From G016756615 sp050958605 (lineage in GTDB: Bacteria; Pseudomonadota; Alphaproteobacteria; Rhizobiales; Rhizobiaceae): a DNA stretch of 64,000 nt. The notes below the pieces were generated by a model. The model ran no database searches. It was given only the letters and a program-made list of their open reading frames with translations, and was not told the DNA's origin. Of the stretch, positions 43,851-55,668 are shown piece after piece; positions within the stretch are counted from its first letter, which is position 1, and each line of letters begins with the position of its first letter. The DNA is taken from NCBI RefSeq assembly GCF_050958605.1, contig NZ_JBJHDO010000013.1:1-64000 (forward strand). Direction: 5' to 3'. Made by a program: the position numbers and the translations under genes.

Positions 43851-45341
43851 CTACTTCCGTCTTAGCGATTTAAGCGCTTTCGCCAATTTCCTGACGGCGC
43901 CCTCGATTTCGGCCGGTGTGTAGGCGGCAAAGCCCATCAGGAACCCGGCCTTGCCATCGTCGCCCGCATGGAGCGCCGACAATCCCAGCAGCTCGACGCC
44001 GGCCCTCCGCCCGGCGTCGATTGCTACCCGCTCCGGAATATCGCAAGTCATCATGCAGGGCATTTGCAGCCCGCCGATGGGGACGCGCGGTTCGACAAAT
44101 CCGGAAAGGTGCTTGTTGACCTGGTCCGCCAGGACATCGAGTCTCTGGGCATAGATCCCGCGCATTGTGCGGACGTGCGACCCGAAATGCCCGCCCTCCA
44201 TGAACCGGGCCAGCGTCAGTTGCGCCATAGAGGCTGTGTGGCCGTCGAGCAGCGTGCGGCCGAGCGCCATCGGCTTTACAAGCTGGGGCGGCAGCACGAC
44301 ATAGCCGATGCGCAAGCCCGGAAAGAGGGATTTGGTGAAGGTGCCGATATAGATGGTGCGGTCATGCGGATCGAGGCCCTGCACGCAAGCGGTAGGCTTG
44401 CCGGAATAATGGAATTCGCTGTCGTAATCGTCCTCGATGATCCAGGCTTGATTTCGGGCCGCCCATTCGATCAGTGCAAGACGGCGGTCAAGAGTCAGCG
44501 TGGCACCGGTCGGGAACTGGTGTGAGGGCGTGAGGAACACTGCCTTGGCGCGGCCCGGATTGTCCATTATCCGTTCGACCACGATACCCTGGCGGTCCAC
44601 GCGGACCGGCACGCATTCGAGGCCGGCGGCATCGAACGCCTTGCGCGCACCGTAATAGGACGGGTCCTCGATGAAGATCGAATCGCCGGGATCGAGCAGC
44701 ATGTTCGCACACAGCGTCATCGCCTGCTGCGAGCTGGTCAGGACGAGCACCCGATCGGCCGTGGCGCGCGCGCCGCGTTCGAGGTTCAAATAATCGGCGA
44801 TGGCCTGCCGCAGCGGCTCGGCTCCCTGCGGATCGCAGTGGAGAAGCGCGCGCGTTCCGACCTCCTTCAGCACCTGTCGCTCGAGCCGTTCCCATAGCCG
44901 GATCGGAAAGCTGCGGGTCTCCGGCACCCCATGGGCGAATGGCTGCGGCATCAGCATCTCGCGCACGCCGCCGCTGCGGAACATGGCGCTGCCGCGTTTG
45001 CTCAGGTTCGGAGCCTGATTGCGCAGAAGCGCATCACGCTTCGAACTCCGATGGCCGTAGGTGAACTCCGTCATCTCAGCCACGAAACTGCCGCTGCCGA
45101 CGCGACGCTCGATGAAACCTTCGGCGTAAAGCTGGGCATAGGCGGACTCCACGGTGTCGCGCGAGACGCCGAGCGATTTCGCAAGAGCGCGCGTTGCCGG
45201 CAGCGGCTTGCCGGGCCCAAGCGCGCCGTCGAGGATCAGTTGCCGGACCGCCCGTTGTATTCGCGCGTGAAGCGGCATTGCCGCATGAGCGGGATTTGCC
45301 AGCCACGCCTGCACGGATTCAAGTTGAGAGTGCTTGAACAA
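43851..45341 (-). CDS. MocR/PdxR family regulator (GntR helix-turn-helix plus aminotransferase domain)
   Basis: A 496-residue fusion. The N-terminal GntR winged helix (about 22-90: IQRAVRQLILDGALGPGKPLPATRALAKSLGVSRDTV) is joined to a fold-type I aminotransferase-like domain with EDPSYYGARKAF, IIEDDYDSEFHYSG and the PLP Lys region IGTFTKSLFPGLRIGY. MocR proteins sense PLP or amino-compound adducts and control PLP synthesis, taurine or GABA genes. The start codon is TTG at 45341 by frame, overlapping the direct repeat of its probable operator. It is divergent from the ROK/ABC transporter operon. Confidence 0.9.
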   Translation of the reverse strand: MFKHSQLESVQAWLANPAHAAMPLHARIQRAVRQLILDGALGPGKPLPATRALAKSLGVSRDTVESAYAQLYAEGFIERRVGSGSFVAEMTEFTYGHRSSKRDALLRNQAPNLSKRGSAMFRSGGVREMLMPQPFAHGVPETRSFPIRLWERLERQVLKEVGTRALLHCDPQGAEPLRQAIADYLNLERGARATADRVLVLTSSQQAMTLCANMLLDPGDSIFIEDPSYYGARKAFDAAGLECVPVRVDRQGIVVERIMDNPGRAKAVFLTPSHQFPTGATLTLDRRLALIEWAARNQAWIIEDDYDSEFHYSGKPTACVQGLDPHDRTIYIGTFTKSLFPGLRIGYVVLPPQLVKPMALGRTLLDGHTASMAQLTLARFMEGGHFGSHVRTMRGIYAQRLDVLADQVNKHLSGFVEPRVPIGGLQMPCMMTCDIPERVAIDAGRRAGVELLGLSALHAGDDGKAGFLMGFAAYTPAEIEGAVRKLAKALKSLRRK

Positions 45342-45387
45342 TTGGTCTGATTTACCTGAAGAAATTGGCCTGGAATATCAGGCCAAT
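45341..45387. promoter_or_regulatory. probable MocR operator: direct plus inverted repeats
   Basis: ATTGGTCTG (45341-45349) and ATTGGCCTG (45364-45372) are direct repeats 23 bp apart, and the second pairs with CAGGCCAAT (45379-45387) as a perfect 9-bp inverted repeat around GAATAT. Mixed direct/inverted repeats next to the gene are usual for MocR regulators. Confidence 0.55.
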
Positions 45388-45462
45388 CATCGGCTAGGAG
45401 TCAATTCATGTTTATCGGCTTCGCGCCTCCATCTTCGGCTCAGGCGATCCGTCCACCGGCGA

Positions 45463-45502
45463 TTGACTCTGCCAGGGTTATTTTCTAAAGTTTAGAAAAT
45501 AA
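45463..45502 (+). promoter_or_regulatory. promoter and ROK/NagC-type operator of the transporter operon
   Basis: TTGACT (45463-45468), a 17-bp spacer and TAAAGT (45486-45491) form a promoter. A perfect 25-bp palindrome, TTATTTTCTAAA-G-TTTAGAAAATAA (45478-45502), covers the -10 box. TTATTT...AAATAA is the core of known Mlc/NagC operators, so the adjacent ROK protein is the likely repressor. Confidence 0.75.
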
Positions 45503-45520
45503 CTAGGGAGGTGGGCCTGG

Positions 45521-46645
45521 ATGGGTATCCATCACGGCCATGTGCTACGCATCCTGCGTGACGAGGGACCCCAGTCGCGAGCCGAGCTTGCGCGCCGCAG
45601 CAAGCTGTCGGCGACCACTCTGACCCATGTCACGGCGCATCTGCTCAAGGACGGTTCCGTTATCGAGTTGGAGAGCGGAGGCTTGGGCTCCGTCGGTCGC
45701 CCTGCGCAGGCGATCCGGCTCGCGCCGGAAGCTTATGCCGTAGCCGGTGTGCATATCGGCGCGAGCAGCATTCAGGTCACCGTCACCGACCTCAGGGCTT
45801 CGACCAAAGCCGCGACGTCGTTCGACTTCGCTGTGAAGGGCGGCGATCCCACGGCCATAGTCAAGCGCATTTCAGAGGCTGTGAACAAACTCGCGGAAGA
45901 GGCGCAGATCGAGGCGGAGCGCCTGATCGGCGTCGGCATCAGCGTGCCAGGGCCGGTCGACGCGGCGCGCCGCAAGGCCATCGCATCGATCAATATCGGC
46001 TGGCGGAACGTTCCCTTCGCGGACTTGATGGAACAGGCGCTGAGCAAGCCGGCGATCGTCGAGCACAATGTCAGCGCCATGGCATTGGCCGAAAGCCGCT
46101 ACGGCATCGGCAAGGATGTACCGGCGCTGCTCTACGTTTATCTTCGTACGGGCCTCGGCGCCGGCCTTGTGGTCGATGGCATGCCGTTTCGCCCCGGCGG
46201 ACACGGCGCGGTCGAGCTTGGGCACATCCAGGTCACGCAAAGCGGCGCGGCTTGCGCCTGCGGAAATACCGGCTGCCTGGAGACGTTCGTACGCGAGAGC
46301 ACACTCATGCACGCATCTGGGCTGACGGGCAGCGCGCCAGAGCACTTGCTGGCGCATGTCGAAAAGAACCCGGAGGCTTGGGATGTGGTGGTGCGGCATC
46401 TCACCAGTGCGCTTGCCAGCGCCGTCAATCTGTTGACGCCGGACCTTATCGTTTTCGGAGGTCATCTCGGCGAAGCACCGGACAGCCTGTTCGACCGGCT
46501 GCGAAGCGATCTGCCTCCGCGCGTCATGCCGCATATGCGCGACATACTGAACATCCAGCGATCCAGTCTCGGCTCGCAAGCTGGCGCTATCGGTGGCGCG
46601 GCCACGGCCCTCGACCACTTCTTCTATTCGGGAGTTCTCCATTGA
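45521..46645 (+). CDS. ROK family transcriptional regulator
   Basis: A 374-residue ROK repressor. The N-terminal winged helix (about 5-60: VLRILRDEGPQSRAELARRSKLSATTLTHVTAHLL) precedes a sugar-kinase-like fold with GVGISVPGPVD, an ELGHI motif and the zinc motif CACGNTGCLE. The presence of an HTH marks a regulator rather than a kinase; ligands of ROK regulators are usually sugars or their derivatives. It is the first gene of the operon with the ABC transporter, and its stop overlaps the TTG start of the permease. Confidence 0.92.
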   Translation: MGIHHGHVLRILRDEGPQSRAELARRSKLSATTLTHVTAHLLKDGSVIELESGGLGSVGRPAQAIRLAPEAYAVAGVHIGASSIQVTVTDLRASTKAATSFDFAVKGGDPTAIVKRISEAVNKLAEEAQIEAERLIGVGISVPGPVDAARRKAIASINIGWRNVPFADLMEQALSKPAIVEHNVSAMALAESRYGIGKDVPALLYVYLRTGLGAGLVVDGMPFRPGGHGAVELGHIQVTQSGAACACGNTGCLETFVRESTLMHASGLTGSAPEHLLAHVEKNPEAWDVVVRHLTSALASAVNLLTPDLIVFGGHLGEAPDSLFDRLRSDLPPRVMPHMRDILNIQRSSLGSQAGAIGGAATALDHFFYSGVLH

Positions 46646-47436
46646 ACGGCGCGGTGATCACCGAAGGTCGACAAAGGCGGTCGATCGCGCAAATGCCTCC
46701 TTTCCTTCTCAACCTGATTGCCTTTGCGATCGGCATCGCCATCTGGTGGGCGATCACCGCGGCAAAGCTGGCCGTCCTGCCGGGGCCGTTGGAGGTCCTG
46801 CAAAGGGCCATGGAACTTGCCGCGAACGGCCAATTGCCGCTCGACATGGTGTCGAGCCTGCGACGTGTGCTGACCGGATTCCTGCTGGGCGTCGCGCTGG
46901 CTGTTCCCGTCGGTTTCCTGATGGGCTGGTATCAGGTCGCCCGAGCGCTGATCGAGCCCTATGTCCAATTCTTCCGCATGATCCCGCCCTTGGCGGTCAT
47001 CCCGCTGGCCATCGTCACGATGGGCATAGACGAGGCACCGAAGATATTCGTCATCTTCCTCGCCTCGTTCCTGTCCTGCGTCGTGGCAACCTATCAAGGC
47101 GTGATCAGCGTGGACCGCACGCTGATCAACGCCGCGCGCGTGCTTGGAGCCACGGATTCGGTGATCTTCCCGCGCGTCATCATACCGGCCTCCATTCCCT
47201 TCATCCTGGTGGGGGTGCGCATCGGATTGGGTTCCGCATGGGCGACCGTCGTGGCGGCGGAGCTGATCGCCGCGCAGTCGGGCCTTGGTTTCCGCATGCA
47301 GCAGGCGCAGCTCTATTACGACCTGCCGACGATCTTCGTCAGCCTCATCACGATCGGCATTCTCGGCCTCGCCATGGACCGCCTGCTGCAGGCGACCGAA
47401 CGCCGTCTCACCCGCTGGCAGGAGCGCGCCCAATGA
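46642..47436 (+). CDS. ABC permease, TauC/SsuC type
   Basis: A 264-residue six-helix permease of the nitrate/sulfonate/taurine family. The EAA-like loop LINAARVLGATDSVIFPRVIIPASIPF and the N-terminal IAIWWAITAAKLAVLPGPLEVLQ support this. The start is a TTG at 46642 overlapping the ROK stop (TTGA) with GGGAG eight bases upstream; longer frames overlap the ROK gene wholly. Its stop overlaps the ATPase ATG. Confidence 0.9.
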   Translation: MNGAVITEGRQRRSIAQMPPFLLNLIAFAIGIAIWWAITAAKLAVLPGPLEVLQRAMELAANGQLPLDMVSSLRRVLTGFLLGVALAVPVGFLMGWYQVARALIEPYVQFFRMIPPLAVIPLAIVTMGIDEAPKIFVIFLASFLSCVVATYQGVISVDRTLINAARVLGATDSVIFPRVIIPASIPFILVGVRIGLGSAWATVVAAELIAAQSGLGFRMQQAQLYYDLPTIFVSLITIGILGLAMDRLLQATERRLTRWQERAQ

Positions 47437-48236
47437 CCGCACAGCCAGGCACCGCCCAGCCGAAGATTTCGTTCCAGAGCGTCACGCGCCGCTTCGGCGA
47501 AGCCGAGAAGGCGTTCCTGGCGCTCGACCGGCTCTCCCTCGACATTGCCGACGGCGAGTTCGTGACGGTCGTCGGGCCGTCCGGCTGCGGTAAATCAACG
47601 GCCATGAACATAGCCGCCGGGCTGACCGAGGTCTCCGAAGGGCGGGTGCTGGTCGACGGCAAGCCGGTGCGCGGTCCGGGGCCGGAGCGTGGCGTGATCT
47701 TCCAGCAATACGCTCTGTTCCCGTGGCTGACCGTGCGGCAAAACGTTGAGTTCGGTCTTCGCATAAAGGGCATTCCGGCCGAGGAGCGGCGTCGGATTTC
47801 CGATCACTTCATCGGCCTCGTCGGCTTGAAGGATTTCGCCGACGCGCTGCCGAAGACGCTTTCGGGCGGCATGAAACAGCGGTGCGCCATCGCTCGCGCT
47901 TATGCGGTCAATCCCAGCGTTCTGCTGATGGACGAGCCCTTCGGCGCGCTCGACGCGCTGACGCGGGTCAATATGCAGGACCAGCTGCTCGACACCTGGA
48001 GCCGCGAGCGTCGCACCGTGATCTTCATCACGCACGACGTGGACGAGGCGGTCTATCTCGCCAACCGGGTCGTCGTCATGGCGGCGCGGCCGGGCCGGTT
48101 GCACAAGGTCATTCCGGTCGACCTGCCTTATCCGCGAACCGAGGAGATGCGGTTGTCGCCGGAGTTCGCGGAAATCCGCAACCGGGTCTGGCACGCCGTT
48201 TACCACCAAAAACCGCAGATCGAAGCAAGGCACTGA
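47433..48236 (+). CDS. ABC ATPase, TauB/SsuB type
   Basis: A 267-residue ATPase. Walker A GPSGCGKST, Q-loop FQQYALFPWLTV, signature LSGGMKQRCAIARA, Walker B LLMDEPFGALD and the switch His in IFITHDVDEA are complete. VVMAARPGRLHKVIPVDLPYPR is typical of the taurine/sulfonate subfamily. The ATGA start overlaps the permease stop. Confidence 0.93.
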   Translation: MTAQPGTAQPKISFQSVTRRFGEAEKAFLALDRLSLDIADGEFVTVVGPSGCGKSTAMNIAAGLTEVSEGRVLVDGKPVRGPGPERGVIFQQYALFPWLTVRQNVEFGLRIKGIPAEERRRISDHFIGLVGLKDFADALPKTLSGGMKQRCAIARAYAVNPSVLLMDEPFGALDALTRVNMQDQLLDTWSRERRTVIFITHDVDEAVYLANRVVVMAARPGRLHKVIPVDLPYPRTEEMRLSPEFAEIRNRVWHAVYHQKPQIEARH

Positions 48237-48253
48237 TCAGGGAGGAAGTGCAC

Positions 48254-49240
48254 ATGAGCATCACCAGACGGAATTTTCTGGCTTTGTCGGCCGCAGGCGT
48301 TGCCACCGCACCGGCACTGCTGAGCACGGCCAGCCGCGTACGGGCGCAGGCCAAGACGATCCGTGTCGGCTACATCGCCGATTACTTCGGCACCAGCCTG
48401 ACAGCCATCGCCAACGACCAGGACCTGTGGGCAAAGCACGGGCTGGAGCCTGAGCTGAAGGTGTTCACCAATGGCCCGATCCAGATCCAGGCGCTCGGTG
48501 CGGGCAGTCTCGATTTCGGCTATGTCGGCCCGGGCGCGCTGTGGCTTCCGGCTTCAGGCAAGGCGAAGATCGTCGCCATGAACGCGCTCGGCCTCTCCGA
48601 CCGCGTCATCGCTCAGGCCGGCATCGGTACCATGGCCGATCTGAAGGGCAAGAAGATCGGCGTCCCGGAAGGCACGTCCGGCGATATGTTGCTGCGTCTC
48701 GCCCTGGCCAAGGCCGGCATGCAGATTTCCGACGTCGAGGTGATCAAGATGGATCCGTCGACGGTCGTATCGGCCTTTGCGTCAAAGCAGGTCGACGGTG
48801 CCGGCATCTGGTACCCGCTGGTCGGCGTCATCAAGAAGACCGTGCCGGACCTGGTGGAAGTGGCAAAGAGCGCCGATTTCTACCCGGCGAACTCCTTTCC
48901 TTCGGCTTTCGTGGCGCGGAACGAGGTGGCGGAGCAGGATCTCGAGGCGGTCAAGAAGTTCATTGCCGTTCTCAAGGATGCAAATGATTACCGTGCCGCC
49001 GACGTGCCGCGGTCGGTCGAGATCACCGCAAAGTTCCTAGGCGTCCCCGCGGATCCGTTTGTGACGGAAAGCCAAAACGGGAAATATCTGACCACAGCCG
49101 AACTCATCGCCGCGACCAAGGACGGTTCGGTGGCCAGCTGGCTGAAGGGCCTCAACGAGCAGTTCGTCGCTTTCGGCAAGCTGCAGAACCCGCTCGATCC
49201 AAAGGATTATTACCTCGGCGATCTGTATGCCGGCGGTTGA
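48254..49240 (+). CDS. ABC substrate-binding protein, TauA/SsuA-like
   Basis: A 328-residue periplasmic protein. The N-terminus SITRRNFLALSAAGVATAPALL is a twin-arginine-type signal peptide ending VRAQA. The core IRVGYIADYFGTSLTAIANDQDLWAKHGLEPEL and GSLDFGYVGPGALWLPASGKAKIVA are NMT1/TauA-like. With a sulfatase downstream, a sulfonate, sulfate ester or desulfated product is the likely ligand. GGAGG lies upstream of the ATG. Confidence 0.92.
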   Translation: MSITRRNFLALSAAGVATAPALLSTASRVRAQAKTIRVGYIADYFGTSLTAIANDQDLWAKHGLEPELKVFTNGPIQIQALGAGSLDFGYVGPGALWLPASGKAKIVAMNALGLSDRVIAQAGIGTMADLKGKKIGVPEGTSGDMLLRLALAKAGMQISDVEVIKMDPSTVVSAFASKQVDGAGIWYPLVGVIKKTVPDLVEVAKSADFYPANSFPSAFVARNEVAEQDLEAVKKFIAVLKDANDYRAADVPRSVEITAKFLGVPADPFVTESQNGKYLTTAELIAATKDGSVASWLKGLNEQFVAFGKLQNPLDPKDYYLGDLYAGG

Positions 49241-49294
49241 GTTGGGAATACGCCCTTCGAGATCTGAATAAACGAAGAAGGAACCAAGCCTGCC

Positions 49295-49462
49295 ATGGCG
49301 ACAGGGAAGTCCGCAACGCTGTCGGATTTGCGAAAGCGCCTGGAGCGATGGCTGCGCCAGATCGGCCGGAAGCGTTATCAGCCCGAGAAGCACTATATGC
49401 GCGGACCCGGGCCAGCGACCCTGCAGCGAGAGGCAACGGAGCCGCGCCAGCGCGAGCTGTGA
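49295..49462 (+). CDS. possible 55-residue basic protein
   Basis: The frame begins ATGKSATLSDLRKRLERWLRQ and continues GRKRYQPEKHYM, ending at 49462. It is very basic, with an amphipathic helix. It lies between the binding protein and the sulfatase in the operon direction. The ribosome site (AAGGA, 12 bp upstream) is weak and no family is recognised. Confidence 0.35.
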   Translation: MATGKSATLSDLRKRLERWLRQIGRKRYQPEKHYMRGPGPATLQREATEPRQREL

Positions 49463-49526
49463 CATTCTTCCATTCTGCACACAGGGCAGCGGCGCGAACC
49501 GCCGCTGCCGGACCATAGAGACTTAC

Positions 49527-51089
<1,563 letters not shown>

Positions 51090-51130
51090 CCGCAATGTCG
51101 GGGTGACCTCGGCGGCCGAGCGTGCCGCGG

Positions 51131-51919
51131 CTATCCCCCGGCGAGATAGCGTTGCCAGATCTCGCGGCCCGCATCATCCAGCCGTATGACGGCATCGCGG
51201 AATGCGCGGCGCAGTTGCACGTCGACGAGCGGCTGCGGCAGGAGCGGATCGAAGACGAGTTGCCGGATCGCGGCATCGCCCAGCAGGAACGATTCGCGTG
51301 CCGCGAGTCCCTGCGGCAGGCCCTCGGCCCGGGCGAGCCACTCATCGATACGGCGGAGCCCATCGCGGTAGACATTGGCGAGATCGTCGGCCGCCCATAA
51401 TTTCCGGGCGCCGCGTTCCCGCTCGTCGTCGAAATCGGTCGCCCGGAACACCGGCGCCTCCCCGCCCAGCACCTGGAGTCGTGCTCTCAGCCCGGCGGCG
51501 CCGCCCGCAAGATTGTCGGGGCGGATGAACAGACCGGCCTCCATCTCGCGCAAGCCGAGCATCCCGAGCGCGCGGTCCCGCATACGCAAGGCGCCGCGGT
51601 CGGTTCGCGGCAGACCGCCGGTGGCCACCACGATCCAGCCGCCGTCCCACGGCCCCAGCCTTTCCTCCGCAGACCGCCAGGTCGAAACTTCCTCCGCAAC
51701 GCCCCTTCCAGCGGGGCCGAGACGGTATCTGCCGCGCCCCACGGCTTCGATCAGCTCGGCTGACACGAGCCGTGCCAGTGCAACACGCGTGGCGTTGCCT
51801 GATATGTCGAAGAGACGCGCGGCCGCCACGGCGTCGGCCGCGCTGAGCACACCGTCTTCGACGGCCAGCAGCAGGTTCATCAGGAGATGTCGGGCGGCGG
51901 GGCTGGGAATATTACTCAT
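51131..51919 (-). CDS. PaaX-like transcriptional regulator
   Basis: A 262-residue regulator with an N-terminal winged helix (about 10-70: RHLLMNLLLAV, GNATRVALARLVSAELIEAVGRGRYRL) and a C-terminal PaaX-like region (WDGGWIVVATGGLPRTDRGALRMRDRALGMLG, PDNLAGG). PaaX represses phenylacetate genes by sensing phenylacetyl-CoA; this relative is divergent from an acyl-CoA dehydrogenase and probably senses an acyl-CoA. It is convergent with the sulfatase gene. Confidence 0.82.
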   Translation of the reverse strand: MSNIPSPAARHLLMNLLLAVEDGVLSAADAVAAARLFDISGNATRVALARLVSAELIEAVGRGRYRLGPAGRGVAEEVSTWRSAEERLGPWDGGWIVVATGGLPRTDRGALRMRDRALGMLGLREMEAGLFIRPDNLAGGAAGLRARLQVLGGEAPVFRATDFDDERERGARKLWAADDLANVYRDGLRRIDEWLARAEGLPQGLAARESFLLGDAAIRQLVFDPLLPQPLVDVQLRRAFRDAVIRLDDAGREIWQRYLAGG

Positions 51920-51949
51920 ATTGACCGAAACTTACCGTATCAGTAATAT
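51909..51949 (+). promoter_or_regulatory. promoter and operator of the AidB-like gene
   Basis: TTGACC (51921-51926), a 17-bp spacer and TAATAT (51944-51949) form a good promoter. ATATTACT (51909-51916) and AGTAATAT (51942-51949) are a perfect inverted repeat bracketing it, and TTAC-N7-GTAA (51932-51946) lies inside. Binding would block the promoter and the start of the PaaX-like gene. Confidence 0.6.
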
Positions 51950-51984
51950 ATTGCCAAGCGGCGGTCCAGGGAGGCGAGAGCGCC

Positions 51985-53631
51985 ATGTCGATATCCAGTC
52001 AATTCCTTACCCACGAGCTGGAGAACCAGCCGCTTCCCCTGGCGGCTTACGATGCCTGGGGAACAGACGCGGCGCTGCGCGAAGCGGTCGAACGCGAGGG
52101 AGGCGGCTGGGCGGAAGCCCATCTCGGCGAATTCGGGAAGCTGGTCGGCGGCGAGCTCATGGAGCTCGGCTATGCGGCCAACGAGAACAGGCCGAAGCTG
52201 CATTCCTTCGACCGCTACGGCAGGCGTCTCGACGACGTCGACTTCCATCCCGCCTATCACGAGATCATGCGGCTCTCGATGCGCTTCGGCGTGCACAGCT
52301 TCGCCTGGCGCAACGCCAACCGGCTGGGCGCGCATGTCGCCCGCGCAGCCCTCGCCTATATGGCCGGGCAGGCCGATTCCGGCACGGGTTGCCCTCTGAC
52401 CATGACCTATGCCTCGGTGCCGGTGCTGCGCCACGCGCCGGATCTGGCCAGGGACTGGCTGCCCAAGATCACGTCGCTGGACTACGACCCCCGCTCGGTG
52501 CCGGCCGGCGAGAAGGCCGGCTGCACCGTGGGCATGGGCATGACCGAGAAACAAGGCGGTTCCGATGTCCGCTCCAATACGACGAGGGCGATCCGCCAGC
52601 CGGACGGCACTCACGCGATCGTCGGCCACAAATATTTCTTCTCCGCGCCGATGTGCGACGCCCATCTCGTGCTGGCCCAGGCCGATGGTGGCCTGAGCTG
52701 CTTCCTGGTTCCCCGCATCCTGCCCGATGGATCGCGCAACGCCGTGCGCATCCAGCGCCTGAAGGACAAGCTCGGCGACTGGAGCAATGCCTCCTCCGAG
52801 GTCGAGTTCGCCGGCGCCACAGGCTTCCTCGTGGGAGACGAGGGACGCGGCATCGCGACGATCATCGAGATGGTGGCGCTCACCCGGCTCGACTGCATGA
52901 CGGGCTCGGCCGGTCTGATGCGCCAGGCAGTGGTACAGGCGCTGAACCATACGCGGCAGCGCCATGCCTTCGGCAAAGCCCTGATCGACCAGCCCCTGAT
53001 GCAGAACGTGCTAGCCGATCTTATTCTGGAGAGCGAGGCGGCAATCGCGCTGACCATGCGCGTGGCGCGGGCGGTCGACGGAGCCGCGGCTAGTCAAGCC
53101 GAAGCCAGCTTCGCCCGCATCGCCACGGCGATCGGCAAGTACTGGATTTGCAAGCGCGCGCCGGCGCATGTCAACGAAGCGCAGGAATGCCTGGGCGGCA
53201 TCGGCTATGTGGAGGAGGCGAATCTTGCCCGCCTCTATCGCCAGGCGCCACTCAACTCCATCTGGGAAGGCAGCGGCAACATCCAGTGCCTGGATGTGCT
53301 GCGCGCCGTGAACAGGGAGCCGGAGGTGGCCGACGCGCTGTTTGCCGAACTGCGCTCGGTCAAGGGGCTGCATGCCGGCCTCGACCGCGAGGTCGCGTGG
53401 ATCGAGAACGCCCTGGCCGACCGGGAGAACATCGAACGGCGCAGCCGCCTCCTGGTGGAGAAGGCGGCGCTCGCCCTTCAGGGAGCGATCCTGCTCAAGG
53501 CGGGCAACGAGGTTGTGGCGCGGTCTTTTTGCGATTCCCGCCTTTCGGGAGACCACGGGCTGGTCTTTGGGACGCTCGGCCCCGGCGTGCCGGCAAAGGC
53601 GTTGATCGAGCGCGCCTTGGTCGAGGCTTAA
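51985..53631 (+). CDS. acyl-CoA dehydrogenase family, AidB type
   Basis: A 548-residue flavoprotein. It is longer than usual acyl-CoA dehydrogenases and has the AidB-like N-terminal domain (QPLPLAAYDAWGTD) and C-terminal extension. GMGMTEKQGGSDVRSNTTRA is the AidB signature and GGIGYVEEANLARLYRQAPLNSIWEGSGNIQ the conserved C-terminal block. AidB proteins are linked to alkylation response with weak isovaleryl-CoA dehydrogenase activity. Regulation by a divergent PaaX-like gene suggests a metabolic rather than a damage signal here. Confidence 0.9.
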   Translation: MSISSQFLTHELENQPLPLAAYDAWGTDAALREAVEREGGGWAEAHLGEFGKLVGGELMELGYAANENRPKLHSFDRYGRRLDDVDFHPAYHEIMRLSMRFGVHSFAWRNANRLGAHVARAALAYMAGQADSGTGCPLTMTYASVPVLRHAPDLARDWLPKITSLDYDPRSVPAGEKAGCTVGMGMTEKQGGSDVRSNTTRAIRQPDGTHAIVGHKYFFSAPMCDAHLVLAQADGGLSCFLVPRILPDGSRNAVRIQRLKDKLGDWSNASSEVEFAGATGFLVGDEGRGIATIIEMVALTRLDCMTGSAGLMRQAVVQALNHTRQRHAFGKALIDQPLMQNVLADLILESEAAIALTMRVARAVDGAAASQAEASFARIATAIGKYWICKRAPAHVNEAQECLGGIGYVEEANLARLYRQAPLNSIWEGSGNIQCLDVLRAVNREPEVADALFAELRSVKGLHAGLDREVAWIENALADRENIERRSRLLVEKAALALQGAILLKAGNEVVARSFCDSRLSGDHGLVFGTLGPGVPAKALIERALVEA

Positions 53632-53692
53632 GTCCTTCGGGGTTTTGCTCCGCTGCCCTATCGCGCCAAGTCCACATGATGCGCGCCATGGG

Positions 53693-53923
53693 TCAGGGAG
53701 ACGCGGCCGAGGCGCTCGCCCTCGTCGCGGTCAGATTCTGCGCGGCGAGGTACATCAGGGTGGATGCTGCCGTCCGGCGGTTCCAGCCCGCTTGCTCGGC
53801 CATATCGAGTAGTCCCGCCAACAATGGCGCCAGGGCGGTCTTGCATTCGGCTTCATAGGCGACGAACTCGTTGGCCCGATAGGTGGGCGGCGGCACGGTG
53901 CCGATGCCTGTCATTGCTGTCAT
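53693..53923 (-). CDS. small hypothetical protein
   Basis: A 76-residue frame with helical, coding-like composition (KTALAPLLAGLLDMAEQAGWNRRTAASTLMYLAAQN). The ATG at 53923 has GGAG seven bases upstream, better than the TTG at 53935. It is convergent with the AidB-like gene and upstream of the groEL terminator on the same strand as groEL. Function not recognised. Confidence 0.55.
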   Translation of the reverse strand: MTAMTGIGTVPPPTYRANEFVAYEAECKTALAPLLAGLLDMAEQAGWNRRTAASTLMYLAAQNLTATRASASAASP

Positions 53924-53952
53924 GATCGTCTCCAAGCTCCGTCGAGATAAGA

Positions 53953-53976
53953 GGCCCGCTCCGGAGGGAGCGGGCC
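53953..53976 (-). terminator. terminator of groESL
   Basis: GGCCCGCTCC and GGAGCGGGCC form a perfect 10-bp stem with a GGAG loop, 11 bp past the groEL stop. TCTTATCT follows on the minus strand. Confidence 0.75.
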
Positions 53977-53986
53977 TGATGGAAGC

Positions 53987-55612
<1,626 letters not shown>

Positions 55613-55668
55613 TGGATCACTCCTTCATCGGCAGCTTTCGTTGACTCTTCGGGCCGGTAAAGAAGCCG

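Noticed and set aside
49237..49518. 93-codon frame between the binding protein and the sulfatase
   Set aside because: It overlaps the binding-protein end and has an Ala/Arg-rich composition; the 55-codon frame in another phase is more protein-like.
53629..53634. Fifth PmrA-type box
   Set aside because: A single CTTAAG at the AidB-like stop codon without a second hexamer at the 11-bp period.
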